DNA from: JBCDCE01 sp039182515
GTDB taxonomy: Bacteria > Pseudomonadota > Alphaproteobacteria > Rhodobacterales > Rhodobacteraceae
Length of the DNA stretch: 28,835 nucleotides
NCBI GenBank assembly: GCA_039182515.1
Contig: JBCDCE010000052.1
Location: 1-28,835 of the forward strand
Direction of reading: 5' to 3'
Shown here: positions 22,200 through 28,835 of the stretch, in pieces
Numbering within the stretch: position 1 is the stretch's first letter
How the letters are laid out: the number at the start of each line of letters is the position of its first letter
The notes under the pieces: generated by a model
Told to the model about the DNA's origin: nothing
Databases searched by the model: none
The model's input: the letters and a program-made list of their open reading frames with translations, nothing else
Program-made: the position numbers and the translations under genes

Positions 22200-23375
22200 A
22201 TGAAGTGCCTGATCAATCAGACCGGTTTGTCCCGGCGGAAATTTCTCAAAGTCAGCAGTGCTGGACTGATGACAGCCACCGGCCTTGGGGGTGGGCTAAT
22301 GTCGACACCCTCAGCGATGGCAGCGCCCTATTCAGGCAAACACACGTGGATTTCACCGCGCGGCACAATCGAGGTGATGGACGATTACGCAATCTGGGTT
22401 GCGCAAGCGATGGGCTACTTCTCAGACCTTGGCGTCGAACTCGAGCTGCAACCCGGCCCTCCTGGTGGGACGGCAGTTGTGCAATTCGTTTCCGTTGGCC
22501 AGGCTGATATGGGCTTCCCGGCACCCGGGATCTTAGGCAATTCGATTGAGAACGACATGGGTCTCGTCTCGATCTTTGGCACCGGCTACCTTGATCTCTT
22601 CAATATCGCGTTCCGCAAAGGCGAGGGCATGACAGACCTACGTGGCCTTGAAGGCAAAACCGTCCTTCTTGGCTCTGCCGCTTGGCAATCCATCGCGGAT
22701 CCGATGCTGAAAGCGGTTGGCGTTGATGTGTCCAAAGTGACCTACGTTGAAGCAGGTTTTCCAAACTGGACGGCGGCTTTGGCCGCAGGGGAGGGCGATG
22801 CCTGCCTCGCTGGGGAGGGTCTGCGCGCGCTTTTGGAGAAGAACAATCAAAAGTTCGACTACTGGATGGGTATGCGCGGCTCTCCTTTGCCGTCCAACAG
22901 CCAGGTGGTGCGCCGGGCTGATGTGGAAGATCAGGACAAGAGAGCTTTCTTGCAAGCCTATGTTAAAGGCATGGCTATGGGTCACGAATTCGCGGAGCAC
23001 AATCCACGTGCTGCAGCAGACATCGTGTTCAAGGCTTTGCCAGCCACACGCCAGGGCTTTGGCCCGCGTGCGGGCACCGAAAGCCTGATGCAGATCCACC
23101 GCACGTTCAAAGGCAATCTCTCTGCACGTGCAGGCTGGGGCGAACACGACATCGCGGGCTTCCAGAAGTTCTTTGACGTGCAAAAGGAAATTGGCCTTTT
23201 GTCCACAGACATCAACGCGGGTGACTACGTGCTCAACGACTTCATTGCGGACGGGAACGCCTTTGACAAAGAGAAGGTCAAAGCAGACGCCATGGCCTAC
23301 GCGTTGCCGGAAGACCTGGCCGCTGTCGACATGGATGAAGTTGAAGCAAATTTCTACAACAGTGCGATCAACTGA
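22200..23375 (+). CDS. ABC transporter substrate-binding protein, Tat-exported (NMT1/SsuA-like)
   Basis: A 391-aa periplasmic binding protein. The Tat signal carries SRRKFLKVSSAGL (11-23) and a cleavage region near SAMAA. The body follows the NMT1/SsuA pattern: DYAIWVAQAMGYFSDLGVEL, GGTAVVQFVSVGQADMGF, and LEGKTVLLGSAAWQSIADPM. Ligands in this family are taurine, sulfonates, nitrate, thiamine precursors and aromatic acids; the sequence alone does not choose. Tat export suggests folding before export. GGAGG precedes the ATG by about 7 bases. It is the last gene of the LuxR-associated operon. Confidence 0.92.
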   Translation: MKCLINQTGLSRRKFLKVSSAGLMTATGLGGGLMSTPSAMAAPYSGKHTWISPRGTIEVMDDYAIWVAQAMGYFSDLGVELELQPGPPGGTAVVQFVSVGQADMGFPAPGILGNSIENDMGLVSIFGTGYLDLFNIAFRKGEGMTDLRGLEGKTVLLGSAAWQSIADPMLKAVGVDVSKVTYVEAGFPNWTAALAAGEGDACLAGEGLRALLEKNNQKFDYWMGMRGSPLPSNSQVVRRADVEDQDKRAFLQAYVKGMAMGHEFAEHNPRAAADIVFKALPATRQGFGPRAGTESLMQIHRTFKGNLSARAGWGEHDIAGFQKFFDVQKEIGLLSTDINAGDYVLNDFIADGNAFDKEKVKADAMAYALPEDLAAVDMDEVEANFYNSAIN

Positions 23376-23418
23376 GCCCCGTTTAAGCCCCGTTTAAGCC
23401 CCGTTTAAGCTCAGTCTA
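23375..23418 (+). repeat. 11-bp tandem repeats after the binding-protein gene
   Basis: AGCCCCGTTTA is repeated three times exactly (23375-23407), and a fourth copy, AGCTCAGTCTA, agrees at 8 of 11 positions. The array begins at the last base of the stop codon. The 11-bp period creates TTAA-N7-TTAA spacing twice. Confidence 0.9.
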
Positions 23419-23426
23419 AGCGCTTC

Positions 23427-23515
23427 TATAGCGTGTTATGAAACACCCGAGACATCGCGTATCAGCTAACGCGGTGAAACTAAGGGTTTCAGGCAGCGTT
23501 AGGTGATTCAGGTTT
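23427..23515 (+). repeat. 89-bp hairpin-forming dispersed repeat, copy B
   Basis: The same-orientation counterpart of 17781-17869, about 89% identical without gaps. The inner stems TGAAAC/GTTTCA and TAACGC/GCGTTA are kept; the outer stem has one mismatch. It lies between the binding-protein gene and the convergent LysR gene, outside any coding sequence. Confidence 0.8.
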
Positions 23516-23537
23516 GCCCGGTCAGCAGAGGACCGAC

Positions 23538-24437
23538 TTAGGCCGTTTTGGCCGATTGGGTCTGCCAATCTGCCATGTGGTCTATCAGCATGCGGGTGAG
23601 GGTTTTTTGAGGGCCGATGTCGGGCCAGACGGCAAACACCCCTTCTAAAGGCACGGACCATTTGGGCATGAGGTGGACGAGTTTGCCGTCTTCCAACTCC
23701 TGGCGCACCTCTTCCAGCGGCAATTGACGCACGCCAAGGCCGGCCATCACGGCAGATTTTGCAGCCGATGCGCTGTCGACCTCGATGCGTGTTTTGGCAG
23801 GTTCAAAAGACACGGCTTTGCCGTCTTTGATCAGGGTGTGTTTGTCTGACAGCATACTGATCGAGATAAAATCGCAGTCTTGCAGCGTGTCGATCGAGTC
23901 TAGTTTGCCATGCTTATGAATATACTCAGGCGCGGCCACCAACACGCGGTGAAAGTCGTCGATCCGACGACATTTCAAACTGCTATCGGGCACGACCCCA
24001 AGTCGAATGGCCAAATCGAACCTGTCTTTGACGAGATCCGCGGGCCTGTCGTTGAAGTTCACGGAGATAGACACCAGTGGATAGCGTTTCGAAAAGTCCC
24101 AGACAGATTGATGCAGCGGTCCTTGAAAGCCGAAAGCCGGCAGGGAGATGCGCAGCGAGCCGGAGGGCTGATCGTCGTTCATCGCCAGTGCGTCGAGCGC
24201 AGCTTCGCCCGCTTCAACCATTCGTCGCGCGTGGTCGAGAATGGCCTGGCCTTCGGGCGACAGCGCCAAAGAGCGGGTCGAGCGGAAAAAGAGCGGAACG
24301 CCAAGCTTCGTTTCAAGCCTGGCCAAGTGGTGGCTTACAACTGAGGTCGAAAGCGTGAGCCTGCGGGCAGCGCTGCTGAAACTGCCTGCGTCTGCCACGG
24401 CGACAAAAACGGCGAGCGCTCTATAGTCTTCGATCAT
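23538..24437 (-). CDS. LysR-family transcriptional regulator
   Basis: A 299-aa regulator of normal length. The N-terminal winged helix-turn-helix is AVFVAVADAGSFSSAARRLT, then LSTSVVSHHLARLETKLGVP and LFFRSTRSLALSPEG. The C-terminal effector domain starts near residue 90 (GSLRISLPAFGF) and is of the CrgA-like subgroup (FNDRPADLVKDRFDLAIRLG). It is divergent from the Tat-exported metallo-beta-lactamase-fold gene with 179 bases between, the usual arrangement of a LysR protein and its target. A pair of direct repeats lies in the gap. Inducer unknown. Confidence 0.93.
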   Translation of the reverse strand: MIEDYRALAVFVAVADAGSFSSAARRLTLSTSVVSHHLARLETKLGVPLFFRSTRSLALSPEGQAILDHARRMVEAGEAALDALAMNDDQPSGSLRISLPAFGFQGPLHQSVWDFSKRYPLVSISVNFNDRPADLVKDRFDLAIRLGVVPDSSLKCRRIDDFHRVLVAAPEYIHKHGKLDSIDTLQDCDFISISMLSDKHTLIKDGKAVSFEPAKTRIEVDSASAAKSAVMAGLGVRQLPLEEVRQELEDGKLVHLMPKWSVPLEGVFAVWPDIGPQKTLTRMLIDHMADWQTQSAKTA

Positions 24438-24510
24438 TGTTCTAATTCTTCGAATATAGCTTCCTACAGTGCGGGCCTAATTTAATTCTCGCTGAATGTC
24501 TAAAACTATT

Positions 24511-24535
24511 CACGTTGCGCAACCTCACGTTGCGC
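24511..24535 (+). repeat. Direct repeat CACGTTGCGC x2 in the divergent promoter region
   Basis: CACGTTGCGC occurs at 24511-24520 and 24526-24535, a 15-base period. The first copy runs into the perfect palindrome GTTGCGCAAC (24514-24523). It lies about 80-105 bases upstream of the hydrolase gene and may be a regulator site. Confidence 0.6.
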
Positions 24536-24616
24536 CCTGCTGAATGGCCTGCGCTTGGCCAGAACCTGTCGATTTTTCCAAGGCCTTAGCGGGTCTTGCC
24601 AGCAAAGGAACTGCAC

Positions 24617-25537
24617 ATGTCAAACCGTCCATCCTCACAGCAGAGCATCGCTCAAACTGAAAGTGGCCTGTCGCGTCGTGCGCTTTTGAAAGGTGCGACG
24701 CTGAGCTTGGGTGCAGCCACGCTTTTGCGCACAGCGCTCTCGCCCGCACCCGTTGCCGCTCAAGACGCCTTCCCAGCTGGAACGCTGCACAGTTTTTCCA
24801 AAGGGGGCTTGACCTTCCACACCTATGTGTCCCCCGCCCAAGCGGTGCATGTCACCTCGCATATCGTCGAATTTGAGGATCAACTGCTCATGGTCGACGC
24901 CACCATGTTGCCGCCCACGGCGATGGAAGTGGGTGCTGTGATCGCCAGCACCGGCAAGCCCGTTGGTATGGCGATTGTCAGCCACGAGCACCCCGATCAC
25001 TGGGGGGGATGCTCCACTTACGAAGGTGTCAGCTTCGCCACCTTGCCCGAGGTGCGTGAGGCGATCCGGGCTGAGGCAGCAGCCGGCCAATTCCCCGAGC
25101 CGACCAATCTTCTCAGCGGTGCAGACGTAACACCTGGTATGACAGAAATGTCCGGTGTGAAAGTCGAGTTCCGCCACTACACCAACACCGAAGCCCCGCA
25201 TATGCTGGTGACCGTGCTGCCAGATCAGCAAGTCGCGATCGTGCAAGATTTGGTCTACAATGGCGTCTTCTTTGCCCCTGGTGTGGACCGCAAAAACTGG
25301 ATCGCAACGCTTGAAACCCTCCGCGACGACCCAGCTTTTGAGACGCTTCTTGTGGGCCATGGCTTGCCAACGAGCCGCGGCGAGCTTGATACGGCGATTG
25401 CCTATGTCAAAGTGCTCGACGAGGTGATGACCGCCTCAAGCACGCCCGATGAAGCGATCGCAGCGCTCAAAGCAACCTATCCAGCCTACGCAGGTGAATT
25501 CCTTCTGAGCCTGATCTCGGAGTATTGGCAGGGCTAA
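24617..25537 (+). CDS. Tat-exported metallo-beta-lactamase-fold hydrolase
   Basis: A 306-aa exported metal hydrolase. The Tat-type signal is LSRRALLKGATLSLGAATLL (18-37). The metal site HEHPDH at residues 123-128 fits HxHxDH, followed by WGG. Further ligands are likely in VQDLVYN (Asp) and LLVGHGLPTS (His). No beta-lactamase-specific feature is seen, so lactonase, esterase or another hydrolase remains possible. AAGGA sits six bases before this ATG, which is preferred over a TTG seven codons upstream. The divergent LysR gene probably regulates it. Its final segment (ATYPAYAGEFLLSLI) resembles C-terminal helices of periplasmic family members. Confidence 0.88.
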   Translation: MSNRPSSQQSIAQTESGLSRRALLKGATLSLGAATLLRTALSPAPVAAQDAFPAGTLHSFSKGGLTFHTYVSPAQAVHVTSHIVEFEDQLLMVDATMLPPTAMEVGAVIASTGKPVGMAIVSHEHPDHWGGCSTYEGVSFATLPEVREAIRAEAAAGQFPEPTNLLSGADVTPGMTEMSGVKVEFRHYTNTEAPHMLVTVLPDQQVAIVQDLVYNGVFFAPGVDRKNWIATLETLRDDPAFETLLVGHGLPTSRGELDTAIAYVKVLDEVMTASSTPDEAIAALKATYPAYAGEFLLSLISEYWQG

Positions 25538-25540
25538 ACA

Positions 25541-25628
25541 CTTTGCGTTTGATTTGAATCGAAAGACGCTGTCTCTCCCTTCGGTCGAACGCGACTTTCG
25601 ACAAGAGTGCCTCGCATAAAACGCAAAG
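25541..25628 (+). terminator. Nested inverted repeats after the hydrolase gene
   Basis: CTTTGCGTTT (25541-25550) pairs with AAACGCAAAG (25619-25628). Inside, TCGAAAG (25559-25565) pairs with CTTTCGA (25595-25601). It starts four bases after the stop codon. No T-run follows, so it may stabilise the 3' end rather than terminate. A smaller hairpin, GGCTCT/AGAGCC, lies at 25673-25690. Confidence 0.45.
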
Positions 25629-25762
25629 GGCTGTAGAGGCGCTCACAAAAAGCTCTTTCATTTCGCGTGCCTGGCTCTTCATTCAGAGCCGGGCGCGTCT
25701 CATTTACTGAGGTCTTGTGCAGGTCTCAAATGCTACAAAGACCCTTTGCAATCCGTCTCACC

Positions 25763-26458
25763 CTATTTTTCGGGACGACCCATCACAAAATGGCCGTGAG
25801 ACATGTGCCTGCAGTCCGGGATAGTGGCGTCTCGATCAGGATTGCGTTTACACAACCTGGGCTCTGGGTATTGCCCAAGCCAAGGCAGCATGGCCCTCAT
25901 TTTCGAAGTGTCTAAAGGCACAAATGAGGATCGAAGCGCGACATCTCGCAGGGAAATTCCCTCACCGAAGACCTCCGAAAGCTTGTCCAAAGGCACGATT
26001 TGTACCGAAGACGGATCGGCCATGTCATCAAAGGTTACGATGCGAGGGTAACGGCGTTCCGGCAGGGGCAGCGCGTCTTTCGCCTCTTTAAAGGAGCGGA
26101 TCTGATCAAGTTCGTCCATGCTCCCAAAGGCCTTGTACATGACCGTCTGAGCCCAGGTCCCTGCGGCGTATTCGAGCAAGAGAAAAACCGGCTTGCCGCC
26201 AAGCTCCCCGTAAGCCGCATTGCCGCTGACCTTGATGGACGGGTTTCCGATGTCGCCGTGTAGAATTTTGGACCGCGGCGTGTAGTTGATATGGGACAAT
26301 CCCCTGGCCGTCACCGGCCCGTCTGGCGTGTCAAAGGTTGCGATGATTTCTTGCCCGTAGGACAAGTCAGATCCTCGGGAAAAGGCATACCAGGTGATCC
26401 CTACGCCTAGGACAACTGCGAAGCCCAACCCCGCCAAAATCGTCAGAAGTGTTTTCAT
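25763..26458 (-). CDS. Unknown membrane-anchored periplasmic protein
   Basis: A 231-aa protein with an N-terminal hydrophobic segment (KTLLTILAGLGFAVVLGVGI, about residues 2-21) that is either a signal anchor or an uncleaved signal. The rest is a periplasmic-looking domain (IIATFDTPDGPVTARGLSHI, PVFLLLEYAAGTWAQ) with two late Cys (EPRLC and PDCRH) that could pair. No family is recognised. The ATG at 26458 has AAGG about 10 bases upstream and is preferred over a TTG six codons earlier. It is convergent with the hydrolase gene and probably a single-gene unit. Confidence 0.72.
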   Translation of the reverse strand: MKTLLTILAGLGFAVVLGVGITWYAFSRGSDLSYGQEIIATFDTPDGPVTARGLSHINYTPRSKILHGDIGNPSIKVSGNAAYGELGGKPVFLLLEYAAGTWAQTVMYKAFGSMDELDQIRSFKEAKDALPLPERRYPRIVTFDDMADPSSVQIVPLDKLSEVFGEGISLRDVALRSSFVPLDTSKMRAMLPWLGQYPEPRLCKRNPDRDATIPDCRHMSHGHFVMGRPEK

Positions 26459-26778
26459 CTTATGTCTACCTTTCAAGCCCGAAACCGGCCTTGGCGCATT
26501 TAGCTAGGTCTTTTTGGCTGCTCTAGAGTGCAGCTTTGCCGATCATAAACCAGCAAACAACCTTTAAGTTGAAGGCGCGTCAGCACATCCTCCGCCTCCC
26601 AAACGGCACACCTTTTGCTAAGACGCAGCGTCGAGTGAGGAAAAGGCACGGATCACGGTTTCTTTGTCTCGAACAGCTCCCGTTTGCAGGTATTCCATCG
26701 CTCGAAGTGCGGCGTCATGCGCCTCAACATCAGCACTGCCCTCATGCATACCTCCACTCTGCAATTTTTTCGTGCAGT
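26459..26778. other. 320-bp intergenic region with a weak small-ORF candidate
   Basis: This lies between the unknown membrane-anchored protein and the LysR gene, both on the minus strand. A 43-codon frame on the minus strand (26618-26749, MHEGSADVEAHDAALRAMEY at its start) has coding-like composition. However, its ATG abuts GGAGGT with almost no spacing, and a 30-codon frame from an ATG four bases later has the better spacing. I see nothing else. Confidence 0.35.
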
Positions 26779-27663
26779 TCATGGGCCGCTCGGCGTGTTT
26801 GCGCTTTGCAAAAGCCAGGTCGCGAAGGTTTTGGCGTTTGTGTCCAAGGGCCCATGCGCAACGAGATAGTATCCCAAAGGTGTATTTTCTTCCGCATAGA
26901 GTTCTTCGAGCAGCCCGAGCTCGAGATCGGCTTGGACCAACGCCCTGGCTTGCAGGGAAACACCATGACCGGCCCGCGCGGCGGCAATGACAAGCGAGTT
27001 CGTTGGATAATGACGGTTCGTTTCAGCCTCGAAATCAAGCCCGTGTGTCTCAGCCCAATCGCGGTGTTCCTGGCGCGATTTTTCGAACAGCCAAGGGTAG
27101 GTCCGCAGTTTGTCCAAGGAGCTCTTCGCATCTCCAGCGATCAATCCCGTTTTCGCCACAACAACATATTGCGCAGAGGCCAGCAGGGTTGCGTCCAAGC
27201 CCTCCCAGTCTCCCCGGCCATATCGTATCGCCAGATCGAAGTCGTCTTTGCGTGGATCTGCCAAAGAGAGGCTCGGTGTAAGGTTGACTTGGATGCTCGG
27301 GTGCTGACGCCAGAACGCCTCCAATTTCGGCATCAGCCATATCTCTGCGAAGGCGGGCGGCAGCGTAACGGTGACCGGTTTGCTTTCTTCAGACTGCGCG
27401 AGTTTTCGGAGGCCATGAGCCAGTGTTTGAAAGCTGTCGGAGGTGATCTCTGAGAGCTGTTCGCCATTCGGCGTGAGGGCCAGGCCTTTGCCGCTGCGCG
27501 CGACAAGCTTGGTTTTCAACCCTTTCTCGAGCCCGCGCACATGCTGGCGGACCGCCGCTTCGGTCACGTTGAGCTCGCGCGCGGCACCGGTGAAGCTCTT
27601 GCCGCGCGCCACAGCTTCAAAGGCCCGTAACGCGTGTAAAGACGGAATATCCTTCCAATTCAT
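26779..27663 (-). CDS. LysR-family regulator, GcvA-like
   Basis: A 294-aa regulator. The N-terminus IPSLHALRAFEAVARGKSFT followed by GAARELNVTEAAVRQHVRGL is the GcvA-type helix-turn-helix signature. The effector domain starts at about residue 95 and contains DFDLAIRYGRGDWEGLDATL. The ATG at 27663 is chosen because family members begin at this point; a longer frame adds 18 unlike residues. An inverted repeat, TTTCAA-N7-TTGAAA (27670-27688), sits just before the start. It is divergent from a LysE remnant, an arrangement common for LysR/LysE pairs, so it may now lack its original target. Confidence 0.92.
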   Translation of the reverse strand: MNWKDIPSLHALRAFEAVARGKSFTGAARELNVTEAAVRQHVRGLEKGLKTKLVARSGKGLALTPNGEQLSEITSDSFQTLAHGLRKLAQSEESKPVTVTLPPAFAEIWLMPKLEAFWRQHPSIQVNLTPSLSLADPRKDDFDLAIRYGRGDWEGLDATLLASAQYVVVAKTGLIAGDAKSSLDKLRTYPWLFEKSRQEHRDWAETHGLDFEAETNRHYPTNSLVIAAARAGHGVSLQARALVQADLELGLLEELYAEENTPLGYYLVAHGPLDTNAKTFATWLLQSANTPSGP

Positions 27664-27761
27664 ATCGTATTTCAACTTCGTTTTGAAAAACCATACTGAT
27701 TTGAATTCCAAAAACACATCAATAAAAATCCGATATCAGAGACTATTGGGATAATAAACTT

Positions 27762-27932
27762 ATGAATATCGAGGTTTGGCTCACATTCGTTGTACCGGTA
27801 ACTGCGCTTTTGGCGATACCCGGTTTGGTGGCAAAGAGGGCCGTTGGCTGCTTACGACATCCCAAAAATGAACGGTTTGCCTTGCGGTGTGGGGCAAGCT
27901 GGCTGCTTGGGGCAGGGGTTCTGACTGCGTAA
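27762..27932 (+). pseudogene. Internally deleted LysE-family exporter remnant
   Basis: A 56-codon frame. The first 21 residues (MNIEVWLTFVVPVTALLAIP, then G) match the N-terminus of LysE/RhtB exporters up to the conserved AIPG. It then jumps to a segment (KRAVGCLRHPKNERFALRCG, then ASWLLGAGVLTA) resembling the C-terminal end of the same family, which normally ends in an IGAGVLTA-like helix. About 150 residues of the usual roughly 205 are missing, with the frame kept. Loss of function is near certain if the assignment is right. Confidence 0.6.
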
Positions 27933-27958
27933 AATCCTAAAATTGTGAGAGGTCAAAA

Positions 27959-28480
27959 ATGACGACATTCAGCATTGCCATAATCGAAAGCGAACGGCTG
28001 ATCTTCAGGGCGTTCCAAGAGGATCGCGACTTTGAGGCCTACGCCAAATTCTATGCCAGCGATCAAACCAAATACTACGGTGGCCCGCTCGACAGATCTC
28101 TGGCCTGGCGCGCTGCTGCGGCCATGATGGGGCACTGGGTCATTCGGGGCTTTGGAGCCTGGGCGGTCGAAGAAAAAGCAACCGGTGATTTTTGTGGCAT
28201 CATCGGCTTGTGGCAGCCCGAGAGCTGGCCCGAGCGCGAAATCACCTGGAGTATCGTTACTGAAAAACAAGGCCAAGGATTTGCCTACGAAGGGGCGCTT
28301 CGCGCGCGCAAATATGCTTATGAAACGCTGGGTTGGGACGGTGTTCACAGCTGCATCTCAGACGGAAACACAGCATCGATCGGTTTGGCGGAAAAACTAA
28401 ACGCCCAGCTTGAGCGTAAAGAAACACATCCGTCCCGAGGAACATTCCTAATTTATCGCCACGCGAGAGGCGATATGTAA
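27959..28480 (+). CDS. GNAT acetyltransferase (RimJ/RimL-like)
   Basis: A 173-aa acetyl-CoA-dependent N-acetyltransferase. The order is ESERLIFRAFQEDRDFEAYA (substrate-side strand and helices), FGAWAVEEKATGDFCGIIGL (central strands), then EITWSIVTEKQGQGFAYEGA. The last holds the acetyl-CoA pyrophosphate loop in the form KQGQGFA, and a final strand pair with NTASIGLAEKL follows. This is the RimJ/RimL (Acetyltransf_3) branch, which modifies ribosomal proteins, antibiotics or small amines; the substrate is not deducible. GAGAGGT lies five bases before the ATG. It starts 26 bases after the LysE remnant. Confidence 0.9.
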   Translation: MTTFSIAIIESERLIFRAFQEDRDFEAYAKFYASDQTKYYGGPLDRSLAWRAAAAMMGHWVIRGFGAWAVEEKATGDFCGIIGLWQPESWPEREITWSIVTEKQGQGFAYEGALRARKYAYETLGWDGVHSCISDGNTASIGLAEKLNAQLERKETHPSRGTFLIYRHARGDM

Positions 28481-28697
28481 GGGAGGAAACTGAGCGCCGA
28501 GGTTTGCCCCTTTGACCCATGCATCGCAGAGCAGGAACGTCTCCTAAGACAAGGCTGAACAATGACCCGCTGCAGGATATGCGCGCCCAAGCCTCCAGCA
28601 TTTCTCACCCAAACCTCCCATTGGGAATGACGGTTTCAAGGTCTCACAGACGAGACAAAGTTGACTTTCGCTTCGTCCATGCGAATGACTGTTATTA

Positions 28698-28835
28698 GGG
28701 CGTGTTAACACTATTGTCCTGGCCTGATTTCTGCTAACTGTCTGTTATGAATGAGATAACAGAAGAGCAGTACGCGTTGATCTGGCCGCATTTGCCGGTT
28801 CAGCGTGGCAATGTGCAGATTTCCAATCTGACAAT
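28698..28835 (+). mobile_element. Left end of an IS5-like insertion sequence (cut by window edge)
   Basis: GGGCGTGTTAACACTATTGT at 28698 has the look of an IS5-superfamily terminal inverted repeat and lies 49 bases before a transposase start. The right end is outside the window, so the boundary is inferred from one end only. Confidence 0.6.
28747..28835 (+). CDS. IS5-like transposase, N-terminal fragment
   Basis: Twenty-nine codons are visible: MNEITEEQYALIWPHLPVQR then GNVQISNLT. The pattern ITxxQ(Y/F)xxIxPxLPxxRGN is the start of IS5-superfamily transposases (DDE type, often IS427-related in roseobacters). It is open to the window edge. Whether the element is intact cannot be judged. Confidence 0.78.
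   Translation, partial: MNEITEEQYALIWPHLPVQRGNVQISNLT

Noticed and set aside
23383..23408. CtrA-like TTAA-N7-TTAA spacing in the 11-bp tandem array
   Set aside because: As a regulatory site it is weak: it lies between convergent gene ends with no promoter to control, and the flanking base is not the consensus C.
26536..27453. A 305-codon plus-strand frame opposite the GcvA-like LysR gene
   Set aside because: The opposite strand encodes an intact LysR protein. This frame is low-complexity Arg/Phe-rich with no motif.

Overview
The window looks like chromosomal DNA of a Rhodobacterales (roseobacter-group) alphaproteobacterium. The evidence is the type of gene present: a long DmdC-type acyl-CoA dehydrogenase behind a MerR regulator, a VPLPA-CTERM surface protein, a DUF952-pyrD operon, an IalB-like periplasmic domain, Tat-exported enzymes, and a TTAA-N7-TTAA site of the CtrA type. 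No rRNA, tRNA, CRISPR array or phage module was seen. An IS5-like element begins at the right edge.

Layout. Positions 1-2633 (minus strand) hold a fatty-acid/branched-acyl catabolic operon: MerR regulator, acyl-CoA dehydrogenase, a ribbon-helix-helix-like small protein, and the edge of a possible further gene. A LiuR-like palindrome precedes it. Positions 2814-5546 (minus) hold a VPLPA-CTERM exported protein with a CtrA-type box, a second MerR paralogue, and a 10-TM metal exporter behind a near-consensus Fur box. Positions 5603-6588 (plus) hold two overlapping hotdog thioesterases. Positions 6659-8014 (minus) hold a TIR-transmembrane-IalB-like fusion, the most unusual single protein here. Positions 8259-10716 (plus) hold a MATE exporter, a BesD/HalD-like Fe(II)/2OG oxygenase and a small lipoprotein. 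Positions 10731-14295 (minus) hold a secreted protein, pyrD with DUF952, and a Tat-exported multicopper oxidase divergent from a MarR regulator. Positions 15068-17385 (plus) hold a periplasmic 5'-nucleotidase and an isolated unknown 181-aa protein.

Positions 17386-23515 form the most accessory-looking block. A gene-poor stretch with inverted repeats leads into a LuxR regulator, a 25-codon small ORF with a strong ribosome site, a MetX-like alpha/beta hydrolase/acyltransferase and a complete NitT/TauT-type ABC importer. The set is bracketed by two direct copies of an 89-bp hairpin-forming repeat (about 79/89 identical by hand alignment). I read this as an uptake-plus-modification cassette under LuxR control; its substrate cannot be read from the sequence.

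Positions 23538-28480 hold two LysR regulators, each divergent from its neighbour (a Tat-exported metallo-beta-lactamase-fold hydrolase; an internally deleted LysE exporter remnant), plus an unknown membrane-anchored protein and a GNAT acetyltransferase. Domain names come from motif recognition without database searches. All regulatory sites are pattern matches and have not been tested.
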